Assembly: GCA_017311315.1 (NCBI GenBank)
Contig: CM029632.1
Span: 12,547,014-12,611,013 of the forward strand
Reading direction: 5' to 3'
From: Dendrocalamus latiflorus
Lineage: Eukaryota > Streptophyta > Magnoliopsida > Poales > Poaceae
DNA length: 64,000 bases
How positions within the stretch are numbered: position 1 is the first letter of the stretch; the number at the start of each line of letters is the position of its first letter. The position numbers and the translations under genes were made by a program. This document shows positions 10,301-22,267 of the stretch, one piece after another. The notes below the pieces were generated by a model that saw nothing but the letters and a program-made list of their open reading frames with translations, had not been told where the DNA came from and ran no database searches.

Positions 10301-12100
10301 TTATCATGAATTCTTGACTGCGTGAAGTATCGGCCAAAGTTTTTTGAGTTGTCTAGGATAAACTTGAATGTCTTTTTTAGATGTACTTAAATTTGGAGTC
10401 CTTGGATCCAGATCTAATGGATCGCATCATCCCCTCAGTTATATAAATACTCTCCACCTCACCCTCAAATCCTACCCCGCCGCCCATCTAACGCCACCGC
10501 TGTTGCACCGCCTCCTAGCCGTCTCGCGAGGCCCGCTGGTTTCCCTCTCCATCGCCTGCCCTCTCCATACCACCGCCCATCCTCCCCACGCCTCTTCTTC
10601 CCAATGCCGATCGTGGCCTCCTGTGTGCCTCTGCCTCCCGCTGCCACCCCGGTCAGCTTCAGCGGCGCCGCCGCTACCAGAGTCGCTACCCTCGACCACC
10701 TCCCTCCCTAACTTTGTCCTCTCATTTTGTCACCTTTCTGCCCACCCTCTTTCGAGCTAGCGGCCAGCGGTGCCATCGCTACTGACCCCCGCCTCCCTCT
10801 ATGGGGGGCTCCAGTGAACTTAACCTTAAATTTGGTGAACTCTAACACTAACTCACCGGAATCATCACCAGAGAGCCACCACTATCGTTGGAGATGAAGC
10901 TGGAACACAAATCGTGAGGAAAATCGGATGGATGGAAATTTGGAGTACTCCCATGTGAGAAAACATCTAAGTACTCATCAATTTCCAAGTTTCTTTTTAT
11001 CTTGACCAGTGGTAACTTCTAAATGCTTATACTCTTAGTACCTACACAAGTACAATGTGCCAAGACGAATGGCGAAAGATGCATTTTTTTAGACCATGAA
11101 AAATATAAAAAAACGTTAAGAATTTGGAAACATGTATAGAAATAGAAGGGTTATTATTTACACATAGAAGAAGACAGGTTGTTTCGAAAAAGAGGAAGAA
11201 GTCAAGAAGGGTGAATGCTGCGACATTGGGCCTAAAATGAAGCTTAGTTACAATGATGGGCCGCAGCTAGTAGTTGGGCCTAGCCCGTGCTGCTCGCCAA
11301 TTCCGTATTTTCTGCGACAAGATGGGCCAATAGCATACCTGACTGACAAGGTTTGGCTGATTTAGGTCACCTCTCACCTGGCCTTCGCAACAAATTACGA
11401 CAAATCTCTCTCTCTTTCCCTCTCTCTGAAAAGAAAAGAAGAAAAGCTTCAAGGGCCATACGAGCCTGTACCTGAGCGATACGTGACGGCAGAACCGATT
11501 GTCCATCTAGCACCGGCTCTCATATCCACCGGTGGTCCAGTACAGGTACAGCATCCACTAACAACATTGTTTTCTCTTCTTCTTCTTCCTTTTTTTAGAG
11601 GAACGACATTCTTCTTGTTGCCATCAACTGAAACAGCCCATTTACAGTGACCCCCAGACCTCCTCCTCGCATCAATCACACACTTGTCAATCCCCTGCTA
11701 AGAATATTCTGGCTACCAAGCACAGGTCAAGATCACGAAAGAAACAGCACATGGAACATTCATCCAAGGAGGCCTTTCTTTCACCTTTGCTTCAGTTGCA
11801 CAATAAAAAAAAACCTTTCTGTAGTGTTGTCACTAGTGTGTGCGCGCGCGTGCGTGAATGGCTAGCTGCAGCTGGCTAGCAAGCACACCGGAACAGGACC
11901 GTTCATATTGGTTTACAATGGTAGCTTTTGATTTATAAATAGTAATAGCTTTTGATTGTTCATGAGATATAGTATAAAGAGATAGATACTTATGTGATTT
12001 TGACCGATATAAACAGTGACGGATCTAGAACAGAAACGACGCTTGGGACTCATGCTCCATATATGTATTTATCAACGTCTCCATCTAGGAATGTAGAGTA
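10301..12100. other. unassigned region with a promoter-like, GC-rich patch
   Basis: A TATA-like TTATATAAATACTC (about 10439-10452) precedes a pyrimidine-rich, GC-rich stretch (10460-10760) like a plant gene leader. The frames over it are low-complexity Pro/Ser/Ala and resemble no family. It may be a captured or relic promoter. From 10800 to 12100 I see only simple sequence, including a CT/GA-rich run near 11400-11435 and a CGCG-rich dinucleotide patch near 11840-11855. Confidence 0.4.
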
Positions 12101-12600
12101 GATACGGACGGATATCACCCATCCTGTATCCTATTCCGTATTTTTTTCTCAGAGTCAGAGTCGAACATGGATAATGCCGGATACCCATTTCTCCGTTCCA
12201 TATTCGTTTCATAAGCGTTCGGATGGTCGGTCAGACGAAAATTATCTGTTTCTTTTGCACTCCTACATAGGACATTAGACAGTAGGGTGTAATCAGAGCG
12301 AGCACAGAGAGACTAATCGCCAAGTGTTAAAGGAAGAGCACTCAGTATTCCCTATATGTTTAGATGTAGCAATTCACATATATGTTATCTTGTTCATAAG
12401 TGAAGTCACAATAGACTTTCTCATATCACTTTATATACGGATATATATGGATAGATATCATTCATCTTGTATACTATTCCATATTTTTTCTATAGAGTCA
12501 AACACAGATAGTGCCGGATACCCATTTACTCTTTCTGTATTCGTTCTGCGAGCCTTCGGTCGGTCGAACGGGAATTAGCCGCTCAATTTGCACCTCTATA
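12101..12600 (+). repeat. two diverged direct copies of an about 168-bp sequence
   Basis: Copy A (12101-12269) and copy B (about 12435-12600) share the same order of blocks: GGATATCA-CAT-CTTGTAT-CTATTCC, then GCCGGATACCCATTT, then TATTCGTT, TTCGG-CGGTCG and TTTGCAC-TCCTA. No coding potential is seen. They look like fragments of one dispersed repeat or an old segmental duplication. Confidence 0.65.
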
Positions 12601-13148
12601 TCCATCCATAATATAGTAGGTAGTAATGTATTCTAAATTTTGTAATATCAATTAACTTCATGACAAAGTCTGTAAATAACTACTTGTCAGTCAATATACC
12701 AAAATCAAGAAACCTATCATTAGTGAATGATCTAGGATAAATCCGAGAACCTACTATTACACGCATTTTTGGGAATGTCTTGCTTTGTCAACATCCTGTG
12801 TGTTTTTCTTTTCTTCTCTCCCTCTATTTGTCACGTGTTAGGCATTCTTTCTTTTAGATACATATAGTTGGTGGCACTAGTTTTTGACATGTGAGGACAC
12901 ATACTTTATAAGGTTGGACTATAAACAACAAAAATTAAAATTAGCACGGGAGCCTCTGCCCACATTTGTGAACGTGCATCCGCCCTAGATATAAATGAAA
13001 TCGCTATAGTGTCTACTACAATCAACTAGTAAACTCTATCTTGAAAAAATACTAAGATAAGAATGTGCATGCTTGCTTGAAATGGAGGCGGCAAGATCAG
13101 CCTAACAACTCTATACATTAATTATATATTTGTATATACTCACGTATA
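12601..13148. other. AT-rich sequence with no recognisable gene
   Basis: No convincing gene. A block near 12980-13060 (ATAAATGAAATCG, ACTACAATCAACTAGTA, CTATCTTGAAAA) recurs in diverged form at about 34585-34645, so a dispersed repeat is present. Confidence 0.5.
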
Positions 13149-13156
13149 TGTGCATG

Positions 13157-13366
13157 GAATTTTCAGCACATATGGCACTGTTTGAACCCATATTTACAAA
13201 AATATCAGTATGTGCGCGGTATTAGCAAAAATGACCTTTTTGCCGCTTGGTCACCAGGTGACAAAGCCGTGGAGCTGACATGTGTGACTTGGAGCCTCGT
13301 GGCTGTGCAACAGGCAACCTGCTGCCCAGCCACCAGGCTCTAGGTGATTAGCACCTGCAATTAATT
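13157..13366 (+). repeat. left terminal inverted repeat of the Mutator-like element
   Basis: It is the inverted partner of 17175-17429. The identity is highest in the outer about 140 bp (to GGAGCTGACATGTGTGAC) and drops inward where an indel separates the GCCACCAGGCTC and ATTAGCACCTGCAATTAA blocks. Confidence 0.8.
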
Positions 13367-13699
13367 AGTTTAATTTCATGATTTAATACGCACTGCTCGT
13401 AGAATTTTTTAGATAAAGCAAATGGGTACAAAAACTTTTGAAATTTTCTGTGGAGCTTCCTGACATAGCGTAGCTCAGTGTGTAATTTGCTTGTAATTTT
13501 TTCGTTATGAATTTTAATCAAAAAAATTATTTAAGTAAAATATTATAGCAGTGGACTTAATGATGCAATTTTTTATTCAATTACGCAAGGAGTACACATA
13601 ATAGTACAAAAAACGCATCGCACAAGATGCGATATGACTCATTCATCTGAGCCACTGCTATCTCCTCACCGTATCTGCCTCCATGTGTGTGGCATTGTC

Positions 13700-15840
13700 C
13701 TCCGTTGGCCATGTCTCGTGGGGTACGTCAGCCAATTCAGAGCTTGCGTGTCGATTTGGAGGAGGTATGGAGACCATTCCATTTATTGAGTGGTCGGCGG
13801 TGGTACAGTAGGCTGAGGTGCATCAGACAATGTCTAGTGGTAAGCGTCAATGTGCTCTTGCTGAGACATGCCGAATTGGGGGCCGCCAGAGATGAAGTCG
13901 TGAATGTGGGACTCTAGGAATCCCCGATTTGTGGAGGAGCCCAAGCCTTCACCGTACGGTGTGGCAGCGATGTCGGAGGAGCTCTGCCCACTGAAGTCTC
14001 TAAACCTTATGTATGGTGTGAATGATGAGCTCTGCCTTATATACACTACTAATCGTAGCGTTGTGTACCACTCCTAGAAGTAGCCGAGAGGCCTGTATCG
14101 TCATCGGTGGACTAGTCGTTACCCCTACGTTGAATTGAAGGCTGCAAGATGGAACGATATTAGTCACAATAAATATTTAGGATGTAGAAAGTGAATCTCG
14201 TACCTCCCGGATGAGTAGCATAGATGACGGACGGGGAGTAGTAGTCTGTGTAGGGTGTGTGAAGGGCAAAAGTGATGCATCTCGACGGTGGACCTACGAC
14301 GGGAGAATTCCATGATGTTAGCAGAACGTAAGGCATAACAGGAAAGCAAAATATATGTTTCTACATAAGTTATCTCCTCGTCGATCTGGCCCGCGGATGA
14401 TCGATGGCTAGTACTATGACGTCGGCTAAACTCGGTAGGTCGCGATGACCGACCGGACTCGCTAGATCACGATGACTTAGTGGGTGAGCACGATGCGCGC
14501 ACTGGGTGCCCGATGCGCGTGGCGTGGTCCGTCAATCGGCCACAACTCAGGTTGTCTTTTATTTTTTTGGCTGCTCATGACGGTTTTGGATGCGTTTGCG
14601 ATGCGTTGTGCTGCGCTCGCTCCAACTAAAGTGACATACGAGACATGTTCATTAACAGCTAGTATGAATTACTGGTACGACATGGTACAAACCAAATTGT
14701 CGCGCTATGCGCTACGGTGCGTAAACCTCTACCATTTATGAGAACACCAAATGGCAGGTCATCGCCCATAACTCCGCGTCCCGCAAGCAATGCATAGACA
14801 ACCCGTGCGGTGCTATAATCATCACGAACTCTGGAGTTCATGGAGCCCAAATGATGTCGCTGTTATGCAACAACTCAAACTCATTGTACCACAACAAGTA
14901 GCACCTCGCTGGTCTGTCCTTGGCCCAACACAGACCGGCACTAGTCCACTGGAAGCCTATAGTGGGCTTGTCGATCAGGTCGGGGAACTCGCCGAACAGG
15001 TGCATTGGCCTCATGATGGCCGGATGCCCGACAAGGAAGTGCTCCCAACTTCACAGCTCCAGGAGCACGTAACAAACGGCCAGGTTAATGGAATCACTGG
15101 TGTTGCACTGGCAAGTGTCACACAACCCCTGATATGTGGCACATAGGATGGCTAATCCCCAACTGTACTAAGGCAACACCCCAACCTCCGCATCAGCCAA
15201 AAACTCGGTGAGGTGGATGAACTTGGGGTTGCAAATATCGCTGTGTGTGGCTGAAAATATGCTCCAACCAAAGAGCTAAATAAGGTACGGGACGAGGTAT
15301 ATTCTAACAACCTCGACTAGTGCATCCTGCGGGCACACACTGAAATGCTTCAGCCAAGTGTGAGGGACGCCATGAGCACCCTCTGGGACAGCCAAGCCAA
15401 ACCAATACGCCAACTTGCCCCTCCAGTCCGTCGGTGCAGGGGCTGGAACAAGTGAGTCACCCAGAGAGAGAGAGAGACTAGTCAAGAACGAGACATCCTG
15501 CAGAGTGATCATCATCTCACCCCACCGAAAGTGCAATGTGTGCGTCTCGGGCCTCCTCCTGTCCACCAATACCAAGAGCAGGCTATTGTCCAGGGTGAAC
15601 TGGCATATGATGGAGACCAGCCTCGCAAAGGGCAACAAGCCGATGGCCGCAAGATTGGGACGTAGCAATCGTCCAGCTCCCAATCATCCCTCCCTCCTCG
15701 CAGCTTGATGTGTGGAGGGCCATCCGTGTCACCCATGATCCACGACTGGCACCGGTGGTGCTCATCATAGAACTCTTCAAGAAGCTACCTTCCAAGAAAT
15801 GGGATAGACGAAATATTAGTATAAAGATTGATAATAACAA
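13700..15840 (-). pseudogene. plant mobile domain (PMD) protein, decayed
   Basis: Minus-strand blocks occur in family order. First is LLPFARLVSI with RRRPETHTLHFRWGEMMITLQDVSFL (about 15650-15480), then PTDWRGKLAYWFG (about 15440-15390), then LLEL-SWEHFLVGHPA and PTIGFQWTSAGLCWAK with RCYLLWYNEFELL (about 15070-14880), the core of the MAIL1/MAIN-like PMD. A Ser/Gly-rich tail may follow (about 14046-13834). Stops and frameshifts separate the blocks, including a TGA before SWEHF. Cellular PMD proteins act in silencing and genome stability, and the domain is also carried by Mutator and gypsy elements. This copy belongs to the enclosing Mutator-like element. Confidence 0.8.
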
Positions 15841-15881
15841 TAAAATAGTACTAATTGAAATTTACGACAAAAGAAATAGTA

Positions 15882-16113
15882 CACACACACACATATATAT
15901 ATACGTACACACATACAAACATACATGCATGCGTGCATACATACATACATATATAGATATAGATATATTCATGCATGTATATATACATATTAATGTATAT
16001 ATACAAGTATATATATGTATGTACATATATACATGTATATACCTGCATACATACATGTATGTATATATACATGTATGTATGTGTGTGTGTGTATGTATGT
16101 ATGTATGTATGTA

Positions 16114-16203
<90 letters not shown>

Positions 16204-16280
16204 GGGTGTGTGTATAAATATAATGGCAACACATATAAACACACACTTATATACACACACACACACACACATGTTGTCAC
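15882..16280. repeat. compound microsatellite (AC)n, (TATG)n, (TG)n, (AT)35
   Basis: Runs of AC and ATAC/ATAT (15882-16080) lead into TATG/TG runs (about 16070-16130), then an uninterrupted 70-bp AT tract at 16131-16200, then more AC at about 16240-16270. The six-frame Tyr/Ile/Cys-rich open frames here are artefacts. It lies upstream of the PMD blocks inside the Mutator-like element. Confidence 0.97.
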
Positions 16281-17174
16281 TGGAACTACTCAAAAGCTTA
16301 TTCAGGTGTGAGCTCATATTATCATAGAGCTGTAGAAAAGAAATGTCAACCACCAACGAAAAAAGGCTACTATCATGATATTATAAAAGAAAGCATGCAT
16401 CTCTCCATGCAGACTCAATTAATTGAAGATATACTATTAGAATAATACAATCAGGTCTAATATAGATCTCTATATCAATAGGGCTACTGGACAACCAACC
16501 AAGAATATGAAATTCAGGATTTAAGTGTTACATCCAAGATATGTTCTCTTGTACCATTATGAGAGAGGGCATAATTTACCTGTGATCGCAAAACTGGAGG
16601 TAAATCACTAGAAACTTTCTTGAAAAGCTTGAAGACAATTTTATCAGTCCGACACCGCATGCAAAATAACAAAAAATCCATGAAAGAGAGAGAGAGAGAG
16701 CATCTAAGCATATTTTAGGTGTAAACCCACTATGAAATATTGTGAGAGCACACATATATGTATTACACAGGAAGTGCCTGCTAATACAACTGCTAACCGG
16801 CTACGAAGAATTGTGAGACTCCAAGAGCGACTACGAGAGAGATTGCGAAAGAGAGACAGCGAGAGCGACTGCGAGAGATCATGCAATTTATAGTGTGAGT
16901 GAGAGCGCAGCACGCTAATGAAGCACCGATAATGGCGAGAGTGAACTGCGCACAGGGAGACAGACGCGACACAACCTCCCTTTCGGTGGTTTATTCCCTC
17001 ATCATGTCTGCATGAGCACCCAATTTTCATATGAGCCATTGGCCTTCGGCCCACTCCGTTAATTCGCATGTGTATTAAACAAAGCAAAGAAACAGACAGG
17101 GCCGCCTCTGTCACATGGTGCCAAGAGCCTGCCGCCCGATGGCCAAGCGGCAGGCCATTAGAGGCCGCCTAAAC

Positions 17175-17429
17175 TTGGTGCTTACAGTGCTTAATCGCAG
17201 GAGCTAATTACCTGTCACCCGGTGGTGGGGTGGTAGGCAACCTTGAGCCTGGTGGCCGAGCGGTAGGCCTTGGCCGCACGGCCATGGGGATCCAGGTCAC
17301 ACGTGTCAGCTCCATGGATTTGCCTCCCGGTGATCGGCGGCAAAATGTTATTTTTTTGCTAATCTCACGCTTATACTGATATTTTTATAAAATACGGATT
17401 TAAACAGTGTCATATATGCCAAAAACATC
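17175..17429 (-). repeat. right terminal inverted repeat of the Mutator-like element
   Basis: Inverted partner of 13157-13366, about 45 bp longer because of an insertion around the CCCGGTGGTGGGG patch. Its outer edge is set by the TGTGCATG repeat at 17430-17437. Confidence 0.8.
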
Positions 17430-17437
17430 TGTGCATG

Positions 17438-17704
17438 TGTGCATATAATGTAACGTGCACTTTGTGAATTGATGGTGATCGCATACGTAGGTAGGCTTTA
17501 TGGATGTAGCTTAGGTGGTATCTATTTCGAGCTACTAGCTCCCGTGACATCTGGCTTCAGGACTCCCCACGTCCTCTCCAACTTCAAAAAATCGTGCCCA
17601 CGCTAGCTTTCAGGCTTTATCGACTTTGGACTTTTGATCGAAGGTCAGCTCAACCGTAATATTGTAATAGTGTCGGTTTATCTTACTTCTACACTTTACT
17701 ATAC
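17438..17704. other. short gap between Mutator-like and Harbinger elements
   Basis: No gene, RNA or repeat recognised in this 267-bp stretch. Confidence 0.6.
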
Positions 17705-18462
17705 TAAGTCCCGGTTCATATACACTTTTAGCTTTGGCTTATGCTCCTAGAAGAAGAAGCGTATTCGAATGGCAAGCTTGGAAAAGCGGCATCTGAAAGC
17801 CCCTTGCGCACATGCGAAAAGACACGAAGGCTTGAGATGCCCATTCACTTTCCCCATTTCCATTGCCCTTCTGCTCTCATCCTCTCATGCGTGGTGACCA
17901 CTCCCACGCTGGCTGATCCTGTCTCCCTGCAAGCTCCCACTCTCCCCAGCTGCCCCCCTCCCCACCGCAAGATCCCCAATCTATGCGCGTAGATCCAACG
18001 GTTGCTCCTCATCTGCTCGGTCAAGTCTCAGATCGGCGGCCCCCACATCCGGTCAGTCAAGTTCCACATCATCCACCCCTCGTCTACTCGGTGATGTCCT
18101 AGATCCGGTCCTGTCCCTAGCTCCCCCCGGTGGTGCGTCCCCCGCCGTCTGCCCCCTCACCCGGCATATGGCCCGTGAAGCCTCGGCCACCGTCCCCCCT
18201 AGATTTTTTTCCCGTCGTTCAGCTATGCCTGCGTGTCATCTGAAGCTGCGATGCACACCACCTCCCTATCATCTCCAAAGTCACTTATACGGTAAGCTCC
18301 ACCCATAGAATCCATTTTTTATACTTTCCCACATGATTCGCTTTTAGTCTGTCCTTTGTAGTCGATTATTTTGGCCATGATTGTTGTGTCGTCCATTGTG
18401 CACGATGGTGTGTTCTGGCCACTGACAGCAAAGGGATCTTGGACATGTTCGGCAAAAGCTGA

Positions 18463-19288
18463 GCCCCAACAGTTTAGGACGACGAAGCAACTAATATTTT
18501 CATTGCCGTCTACCTAGAGGAACAGGATGCCAGCAACTGGCCAGTGAACTGCTTCTCTGGTAAGGGGTACTCAAACCTTCTTCAGAAGTTCAAAGAGCGG
18601 ACTGGCTAGCAGTACACCTGTAAGCAAATGAAGAAAAAGTGGGATGCACTGAAAAGGGATTTGTCAAATTGGAAGACCCTCAAGCTCCACTCTACTGGCC
18701 TCGGCTTCAATCCAAAGACTGATGTCTTTCTCTTTAGTGCAGAGCCTCATGGATATTATGAAATTCCACCAGGTGCTGCTCGCTCATGAGGACCTCTTGG
18801 AGAGGCTGTTCGATGAGGCCCTATGCACAGATGCAGATGCTTATGTGCCTAGTGAAGAGCTCAGCGATGATGGGGAGGGAACTGAGGGTAGCAGCCCGCC
18901 CATTGAACCCGAACGCAGTGGCCCATCAGCTCATGATAAAGGGAAACATCCTTATGTGCCAGAATCTCTAGAAAGGAAGAAACCAAAGAAAAGCCACCGG
19001 GATGTGCAGCTTGAGCGATTCATGGACCTCTACTAGCAGTCAAGAGGCCAAAAGAGTTCTACAACCTTCGCGACCTCACTCCCCATGAACCAGTCCAAGG
19101 ACAAAATGAAAGAGCTAATGGATCTTGTCATTAATAGTGGTGCCCATGAGGACAGTGACGAGTACTACTATGCGAGTCAACTGTTCATGCATGTGCACTA
19201 CCCTGAGATGTTCACTAACTTCAAAACCCTAGAGGAGTGGTTGGCTTGGATTAGGAGGAGCTGGGCACACAAGAAGAACGCTAAGTGA
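18463..19288 (+). pseudogene. Harbinger ORF1: Myb/SANT-like DNA-binding protein, decayed
   Basis: The partner protein of PIF/Harbinger transposases binds DNA through a Myb/SANT-like fold. The N-terminal part reads AVYLEEQDASNWPVNCFSGKGYSNLLQKF, then KQMKKKWDALKRDLSNWKTL and STGLGFNP (about 18500-18715). These are the Trp- and Lys-rich helices of that domain, with a TAG at 18607. A frameshift near 18720 leads to an acidic linker (18722-19036, with SEELSDDGEGTEGSS) and a basic KRKKPKKSH-type patch. A stop at 19034 separates the last part, ending YYASQLFMHVHYPEMFTNFKTLEEWLAWIRRSW at 19288. Confidence 0.8.
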
Positions 19289-20529
19289 ACATGTTATTAG
19301 AGTTATAACTTGAGTTAAACTTGAGTCCCTGTTATCTTTCATATTGCAACTATCTTTCCTACCACATTTGTCTGTAGTACTGTCTTATTCGCATGTTCGG
19401 TTATTTGAGTTTGAACTAGCTTGTCTATTACATGAATATGTTATTCCAGTTATAAGTGGAGTTAAACTTTAGTCCATGTTAGTTGAGTGTGAAATTGATC
19501 TACATGTGTTGTGGTATTGGTACAAGCTGATCTGTGTTGTTTGAGTTTGAAATTGATGTCAATGTGTTATGGTAGTGATGCAAGCTAATTTGTCCTACAA
19601 AAGTGGTAGATTTGATCTAACTTATGGTAAAGCACAATGGTTCTGCTTGTAGTATTGAAATTACTATGACATTAAGTAAATGTTCATGTTCATTAGCTTT
19701 TTGTTCATATCTGTTCATGGTATATTTGATCTGTGTTACAAAATTGTTCATGTTTAAGCTTAGGTTCATGTTCAGAGATCAAAATCATCTGTAGCAAAAT
19801 TGAGCTAGGTTCATTGTTCTGCCTTGTTTCTGCTCATTGTTCTCTCTATTCATGTTCTAGCAAGAATTGATGGTACTATTCAAACCCAGATGTTAATTCC
19901 TTGGTATAGCAAAGTGGTTGTAAATTTTTGGGTAAGGCACACTGGTTCATACTACAGACTACTGACAAAATGTATGTTCTTGGTTTGAGCACAGTGGTTG
20001 AGCTTGTAATGTTGAAATTACAATGACATTGAGTAAATGTTCATGTTCATTAGTTCTTTGTTCATGTCTATTCATTGTAGATTTGATCTGTGCTACAAAA
20101 CTATTCATGTTCATGTTCAGAGTTCAAAATTGTGTTGTATGTTCATGTTTAGGTTAACGTTCAAAGTTCATAATTGTGCTATCTGTGCATATTCAGGCTT
20201 TGAACTCTGAATAACAGATTGAATTCATGTTTAGAAATGATTGATGTTCAGAGCCTGAATTGTTGTCTATTTTGAACTCTGAATATCAGGCTTTGAACTC
20301 ATGTTCATAGTTGATTGTTTGGTAGAGTCTACTAGAGTGGTTCTCTGATAGAGTAATGAAGTTGGAGTGTTTGTCTGTTTTAGAGTCTGTGGTGGAGTGG
20401 TTTTCTAATTGTGCTATTATGATTTTCGATAACTGATTTGTCGTAGTAGCTTGTTTCTATAATACAGTTACAAAGTTATTTGTACTCGTTCACAGCATTT
20501 TCTCATTACCACTTGAATTGCTTGCAGAT

Positions 20530-21818
20530 ATCATCATCTAGTGAGATGTGCATGACAACGAAGACGGATATCGATTCCGTCTCAATCGCTACAAGCTCAT
20601 CTGTTGGATTGTTCGATCAAGTCGTCTTTTACGTGTGGGGGATGATGACGGGGAATCATCATCCCGCAAACCTCGACCAGTCCTGATAAAATCGACCTAG
20701 AGTGGGTCAAGGAGTGGCTAAGCAACCCACGCTCATGCAAAGACATGCTCAGGATGAGAAGGTCAGTCTTTAATGATTGCACAAAACTCTTGTGCAAGAC
20801 TATCGTCTTCGATCGACTCATCAGACTACCTCTAAAGAGGCGCTTGGACTTTTCTTATGGATGTGTGGTGCCCCCTAGTCAAATCTCAAGCACAGAATAG
20901 ATTTGAGTGATCCATAGGTCATGTCAGCAATACCTTCAATAGGGTATTGGATGCGATGGCCAATATGGCACGTGATATTGTTCAGCCGGTGGACCCATAG
21001 TTCTACACTGTTCATAGGAGGTTGAAGGAGCCACATTTTGACCCCCATTTTAAGGACTGCATTGGGGCGATCAACGATATGCATGTGGTAGTATCGGTAC
21101 CTAATCACGTAGCACCGAGGCACTACAACCGCCATGGATACACTAGTTAAAACGTGCTCGCAGCTTGTGACTTCGACGACCAATTTACTTTCGTGTGTGT
21201 TGGGTGGGGCGGCACAACACACGATGCAAAAGTCCTAAAGGATTCCATGGTGACATATGCGAACTGCTTCCCACAACCACAGGACAATACATCTGTTGCT
21301 CTTTCTAACCTACATGTTTGTATGTGGATTTGGGTGCAGTTCACTAACTAGTCCAGGAAATGTATTACATTGCAGGAAAGTACTACTTGGTGTATTCGGA
21401 TTACCTGAACAACGAGGGATTCCTAGCTCCCTACAGGAATCAACAGTACAACATACCCGATTTTGCATGAGGTGCACAATCGATTAGGATGAAAGAAGTT
21501 TTTAACTACCACCATTCCTCCCTTCAAAATGTGATCGAGCGTGCATTAGGTGTTTGGAAGAATAAATGGCGCATCATGTTGAGTGTGCCGAGCTATGACA
21601 TAGAGACACAGAAGATAGCTATAGCAGTGACTATGGTTTTGCACAACTTCATCATCGGCTTAATGATACCTAATGAGGACTACTTTGACATTGACAATGA
21701 TAAGGACTACATCATAGGCGAGGACGGGGACGCGGAGTCTCTAGCTGGGAGTGTTGAGAGGTCCGACAGACCCATGGACGTGCTCCAAGATAGCATCGCG
21801 CATGCTTTGGTAGGATGA
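20530..21818 (+). pseudogene. Harbinger (PIF-type) DDE transposase, decayed
   Basis: Recognisable blocks are HFKDCIGAINDMHVVVSVP (about 21032-21090), NRHGYTS then LAACDFDDQFTFVCVGWGGTTHDAKVL (about 21128-21238), KYYLVYSDYLNNEGFLAPYR (about 21375-21435) and HSSLQNVIERALGVWKNKWRIML (about 21505-21575). The second Asp (HDAKV) and the Glu (VIERALG) of the catalytic triad remain. The first Asp site reads Asn-Asp instead of Asp-Gly. Stops occur around 20680-20690, 20910, 21146, 21350 and elsewhere. The last 109 codons (21489-21818) are open and end with an acidic tail. Confidence 0.85.
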
Positions 21819-22267
21819 ATTACAGTTTCAAATGTTGTACGTGGCTATGTTGTAATCTTGTACTTTGTGCTTCAGCATGTTGTAACGCAGTATGTATTTT
21901 GTTATGTCCCAATTCCGTTAGTTGTTTTCCCTCTTTCTTACATAATGCACTCAGCTTCTATCACCACTACTATCCATTAGCTAGTATTATTCATCAGTCA
22001 TAAGCTACTACGAATGCTCCAGCTTCTATAAACCGCTTCTATCAGCTGCTACTATTCATAAATTAAATCCAAAAACCATTAGCAAAAGTCAATACGAACG
22101 TGCCCTAATGTTAGGCAAATTTATCTTTCTTTGGCAATCGTTTAGTTTAGAGCTACACTTGTGGTGAACCACACCTTCTTAGCATCTAGGCACACATGTC
22201 TTGTGAAAGTTGCATGATTAATTTGTGGCAACTCAAAATATGCGGCTAGCACCTAAGCAGCTGTTAC

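Larger units (their letters stand above)
13157..17429 (-). mobile_element. Mutator-like element carrying a plant mobile domain gene
   Basis: Long imperfect inverted repeats bound it: 13157-13366 and 17175-17429. They share GCACATATGGCACTGTTT-like ends, then ATCAGTAT, ATTAGCAAAAA, TTTTGCCGC, GGAGCTGACA and GCCACCAGGCTC. The direct repeat TGTGCATG lies at 13149-13156 and 17430-17437, consistent with a Mutator 8-9 bp target duplication. The interior holds a decayed minus-strand PMD gene and a long dinucleotide repeat. I see no MuDR transposase, so the element is probably non-autonomous. PMD-bearing Mutator elements are known in plants. Confidence 0.85.
17708..22105 (+). mobile_element. PIF/Harbinger element with two decayed genes
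   Basis: The right end, read inward, is GGGCACGTTCGTATTGACTT. The left end is a diverged GTCCCGGTTCATATACACTT, and both continue into matching TTTT-GCT-GG. The trinucleotide TAA flanks both ends (17705-17707 and 22106-22108), the TWA-type duplication of this superfamily. Inside, on the plus strand, are a Myb/SANT-type ORF followed by a DDE transposase, the standard two-gene plan. Both genes carry stops and frameshifts. Confidence 0.8.

Noticed and set aside
10368..10760. 130-codon frame downstream of a TATA-like box
   Set aside because: Low-complexity Pro/Ser/Leu/Ala content and no family resemblance; kept only as a promoter-like patch.
15710..16356. Tyr/Ile/Thr/His-rich open frames up to 205 codons
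   Set aside because: Translations of AC, TATG, TG and AT microsatellites.
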